Below are positions 61,836 to 64,000 of a DNA stretch of 64,000 bases, piece after piece (within the stretch, counting starts at the first letter, position 1; each line of letters begins with the position of its first letter). The DNA lies in assembly GCF_000504085.1 (NCBI RefSeq), contig NC_022792.1:1888001-1952000 (forward strand). Reading direction: 5' to 3'. The stretch comes from Pseudothermotoga elfii DSM 9442 = NBRC 107921 (lineage in GTDB: Bacteria > Thermotogota > Thermotogae > Thermotogales > DSM-5069). The position numbers were made by a program, and so were the translations under genes. The notes beneath the pieces are model-generated. The model searched no databases. It saw nothing but the letters and a program-made list of their open reading frames with translations, and had not been told where the DNA came from.

Positions 61836-63008
61836 TCACTTTTTCGGTGCTTTATCCTGCAAAGTTCTTATTACATCGTTTATCCTGCCCGGTTGTACCC
61901 ATAGCAATTTCAACTGATCCCAGAATGCAGGTTGGAATTCTCCACCAATCGAATCATCCAGGTCTGGTAAAGCAGTTATGCCTTCTATTATCTTAGCCAC
62001 TTCTCTATCAACAGGAGGATAGTTGGACAAATCTATACCTTTTGCTGTCGCGATATGTCCACCCTGTTTTACCTGGAAAGCCTGACCTTCTGGGCCGCAT
62101 AGCCATGCAATGAGTTTCTTGGCTTCTTCTGAATGCTGGGTGTACTTGGGTACGAATGCATAATCTGCACCAAATACAACTCCCTTTGCACCGGGCAGCG
62201 AAAAAACTCCGAGATCGTTGGGATCATCTACCATACCGGTTATCCAGCTACCCATAAAGTACAGCGCATAATCTCCTGCCCACCACTGTTTCAGTACAAG
62301 TGTCCATTCTGTCGGTTCACCAAAGTATTTTTTATCGAGTAAATACGTCAATTTGTTCATTGCATTCATAACTATATTGCTATCCCATCGTATGTTTCCC
62401 TCGATCAAATCATATTGAAGCTCAGGACCTCCAAAAGTTACAAGGAAATGCTCTGTTACATCAGACAGTGGCCACCCAACACCGTCACCACTTGCTATCG
62501 GAGCCTTTATTCCAGGTATTTTTTTGATCTTTTCGAGCAAGCTGATGAATTCGTCCCATGTTCTCGGCGGTTGCAAGCCATTTTTCTCGAAGAACGATTT
62601 TCTATACCAGAATCCTGGTTTGACCTTTCCGGTGTAGGCTGCCCCATAGAGTTCTTTTCCAACTTTCACAGCATCAAGTGAGCCAGGTAAATAATTTGCT
62701 TCGTTCAGGACATCTGTCAATGGCATTATATGACCTTTCTGTCCATATTCTCTTATAAAGCTTGCCCACATGAAAATAACATCTCCAGGAGCCCTTTTTG
62801 CAGCAAACTGTGCCGGCAACAAATTTGCAAGATCTTCCGCTCGATAGATTTTGTACTCCACATCAATACCGGTTTGTTTCTCAAATTCCTGAAGCACAGA
62901 CACAAATGCATCCATCTCGGCGCCTGACCAAGGGCCAATTACGGTAAGCGTTGCAGCGCCCAAGATTACCACATATAGCAAAGCAGAAAAAACTATCCAC
63001 TTTTTCAT
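61836..63008 (-). CDS. Extracellular sugar-binding protein (CUT1), TreT locus
   Basis: 390 aa from ATG 63008; GGGGAGGGAAGG lies just upstream, so the longer frame from 63056 is not used. Signal peptide MKKWIVFSALLYVVILGAAT. The mature protein begins TVIGPWSGAEMDAFVSVLQE, typical of family 1 binding proteins, with PRTWDEFISLLEKIKKIPG and WWAGDYALYFMGSWITGMV. The ligand is probably trehalose, maltose or another alpha-glucoside, judged from treT downstream. Confidence 0.92.
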   Translation of the reverse strand: MKKWIVFSALLYVVILGAATLTVIGPWSGAEMDAFVSVLQEFEKQTGIDVEYKIYRAEDLANLLPAQFAAKRAPGDVIFMWASFIREYGQKGHIMPLTDVLNEANYLPGSLDAVKVGKELYGAAYTGKVKPGFWYRKSFFEKNGLQPPRTWDEFISLLEKIKKIPGIKAPIASGDGVGWPLSDVTEHFLVTFGGPELQYDLIEGNIRWDSNIVMNAMNKLTYLLDKKYFGEPTEWTLVLKQWWAGDYALYFMGSWITGMVDDPNDLGVFSLPGAKGVVFGADYAFVPKYTQHSEEAKKLIAWLCGPEGQAFQVKQGGHIATAKGIDLSNYPPVDREVAKIIEGITALPDLDDSIGGEFQPAFWDQLKLLWVQPGRINDVIRTLQDKAPKK

Positions 63009-63073
63009 AAACCTTCCCTCCCCGCCTGGCTGCACGCCAGAATTTTGTCGTAACATGAATTAACCCCATAGAA

Positions 63074-63102
63074 ATAATATCACCTTTATTGTTACATGTC
63101 AA
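63074..63102 (-). promoter_or_regulatory. Near-consensus promoter of the TreT transport operon
   Basis: Minus strand: TTGACA (63097-63102) and TATTAT (63074-63079) with a 17-base spacer. The start would lie about 60 bases before the binding-protein ATG. A small stem, CTGGC / GCCAG (63026-63040), sits in the leader just before the ribosome site. Confidence 0.82.
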
Positions 63103-63159
63103 GTCGGCGCAAAACAAATTATCAGATCAGGAAGGTCAAAATAAAGCTTCTGCGCTCAG

Positions 63160-63498
63160 TCATTGTTCGCCATAATTTGGTACGACACATATAAACGATG
63201 ATGGTCTGTCATCTATGTTGACAAACTGATGTTCTTCATCAGGTTCTACAAAAACAAAACTTCCACTTTCTATTACTTCTTCTCCATCCTTGGATCTAAT
63301 CTTCAATTTTCCCTCTAAAACAAAAACTTCATGTTCCCAACTGTGATTATGATAAGGTGTAGACGCACCGGGCTGAAGTGTGAACAATCTCATTGTGAAA
63401 CCGGGCGCACCATCCTTTTCCCCAATCAAAATTCTTTTAACAACTTTCCCCTCAAAAAATTTTTGTGGACTAACATTTTCACGATTACCTATTTTCAA
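63160..63498 (-). CDS. Small cupin-domain protein
   Basis: 112 aa from TTG 63498 (read MKIGNRENVSPQKFFEG); GGGAGG lies 9 bases upstream, and the longer upstream frame would cross the promoter. Cupin motif 1 is STPYHNHSWEHEVFVLEGKL with two His and one Glu metal ligands; motif 2 is PDEEHQFVN. A metal-binding beta barrel, possibly an isomerase or ligand sensor. A -10-like TATAAT is at 63539-63544. Confidence 0.9.
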   Translation of the reverse strand: MKIGNRENVSPQKFFEGKVVKRILIGEKDGAPGFTMRLFTLQPGASTPYHNHSWEHEVFVLEGKLKIRSKDGEEVIESGSFVFVEPDEEHQFVNIDDRPSSFICVVPNYGEQ

Positions 63499-63549
63499 GA
63501 AAATCGCCTCCCTGTAAATAATAATAAGCCTAAGGATTATTATACAGGT

Positions 63550-63578
63550 AAAATAAAGGGCGATCTTCAAGATCGCCC
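63550..63578 (-). terminator. Terminator of the upstream minus-strand receptor gene
   Basis: Perfect 10-bp stem GGGCGATCTT / AAGATCGCCC (63558-63578). On the minus strand it is followed by TTTATTTT, giving an intrinsic terminator for transcription coming from the chemotaxis-receptor gene and separating it from the cupin gene. Confidence 0.82.
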
Positions 63579-63724
63579 TGAGTGAATCTTTATAAAGTTT
63601 CTCTATGTGTCAAAAGGAGGGTGGGGGGTCCTATTCATCTTCCAACACTTTAGACACAGACATTCCTATCAAAGTTCAAAATATTTTTGTGAAATGATTG
63701 TTAACATAATATATGTTACAAAAC

Positions 63725-64000
63725 TTACATTTCAAACCTGCTAACAAGCTCTTTCAATTCATTTGAGACATCGAATAACTTAGAACTCACATTACCAACC
63801 TTTTGATTTATCTCAATTTGTTGTTTCAATATTTTTATCGTCTCTTCCGTGCTTTTTATTATTTCATCAATAGAATCTCTTACCGTTGCGATAGCATTAT
63901 TCATTTCCTCAGATGAAGCACTCTGTTGTTGCGCATTTGCAGCGAGGCCATCAATCATAGCTGCTAATTGTCCTATTCGCTCAAGTATACTTATCAAAAA
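63725..64000 (-). CDS. Methyl-accepting chemotaxis protein, C-terminal part (truncated by window edge)
   Basis: The frame is open to the end of the window, so the start lies beyond 64000. The visible 91 residues end a receptor signalling domain: AANAQQQSASSEEMNNAIAT is the methylation-region pattern (AxxQQQSASSEEM), followed by a heptad-rich tail (DEIIKSTEETIKILKQQIEI). No CheR-docking pentapeptide ends the protein (it ends SRFEM). It would signal through CheA/CheW to the flagellar motor encoded in this window. Confidence 0.85.
   Translation of the reverse strand, partial: FLISILERIGQLAAMIDGLAANAQQQSASSEEMNNAIATVRDSIDEIIKSTEETIKILKQQIEINQKVGNVSSKLFDVSNELKELVSRFEM

Noticed and set aside
63610-63650. 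G-rich stretch and 10-codon frame between receptor and cupin genes, considered as a riboswitch, G-quadruplex or small peptide
   Set aside because: Only three G-runs are present, no good ribosome site precedes the tiny frame, and no known riboswitch core was recognised.

Overview
The window looks like a chromosomal segment of a thermophilic Thermotogales bacterium, most likely Pseudothermotoga or Thermotoga. The reasons are AT-rich DNA with strong GGAGG-type ribosome sites, frequent GTG and TTG starts, densely overlapping genes, a MurE with a DDPR motif, many carbohydrate ABC importers without their own ATPase, and a Bacillus/Thermotoga-type flagellar order with FliY and FlbD. The genus call is inference; no rRNA is present to confirm it.

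Region by region. Bases 1-4574 (+) hold the end of a cell-wall cluster (murE, murF, mraY) translationally coupled to an exported beta-propeller-like protein. Bases 4584-8356 hold acpP, a DUF72 protein, endonuclease IV (nfo) and the ribosome-rescue factor RqcH. Bases 8433-15663 hold a two-gene ABC-2 exporter, the frr-uppS-cdsA-alaS housekeeping run and a methyltransferase. Bases 15688-27596 (-) form one compact 12-gene catabolic operon: FbaB/DhnA-like aldolase, exported metallophosphoesterase, exported SUOX-like protein, zinc dehydrogenase, ABC binding protein and two permeases, PfkB kinase, SorC regulator, ATP-NAD-kinase-like protein, ADP-ribosylglycohydrolase-like hydrolase and MFS transporter. 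A perfect 25-bp palindrome sits at its head. Bases 27833-30567 hold an esterase, a PLP dehydratase, a small Cys-motif protein and a GNAT protein. Then come a methyltransferase remnant, tRNA-Ser and tRNA-Arg, and a Ppx/GppA-like gene whose end lies antisense inside tRNA-Arg. Bases 32240-35270 hold a GLUG-repeat surface protein and an AAA ATPase preceded by tandem palindromes.

Bases 35338-45303 (+) are a flagellar/motor operon (MotE-like, fliK, flgD, flgE, flbD, motA, motB, fliL, fliM, fliY). It is followed by an exported protein of unknown function, an MBL-fold hydrolase, a CsaB-like pyruvyltransferase and a serpin. Bases 49334-52282 encode acyl-CoA dehydrogenase with EtfB and EtfA. Bases 52345-57744 hold a NatAB-like exporter, a membrane diguanylate cyclase, a split ChrA pair and an exported protein of unknown function. 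Bases 57769-63008 (-) are a trehalose/maltose-type locus (binding protein, two permeases, TreT, ROK regulator) behind a near-consensus promoter. A cupin protein and the 3' end of a chemotaxis-receptor gene close the window.

The strongest candidate for an undescribed system is the 15.7-27.6 kb operon. It brings together the protein families of the poorly understood E. coli fbaB-yegTUV neighbourhood and adds an ABC importer, an exported phosphoesterase and a SorC regulator. A plausible reading, which is inference, is salvage of a phosphorylated nucleoside- or glycoside-like compound: dephosphorylation outside the cytoplasm, import, glycosidic cleavage, phosphorylation and aldol cleavage.
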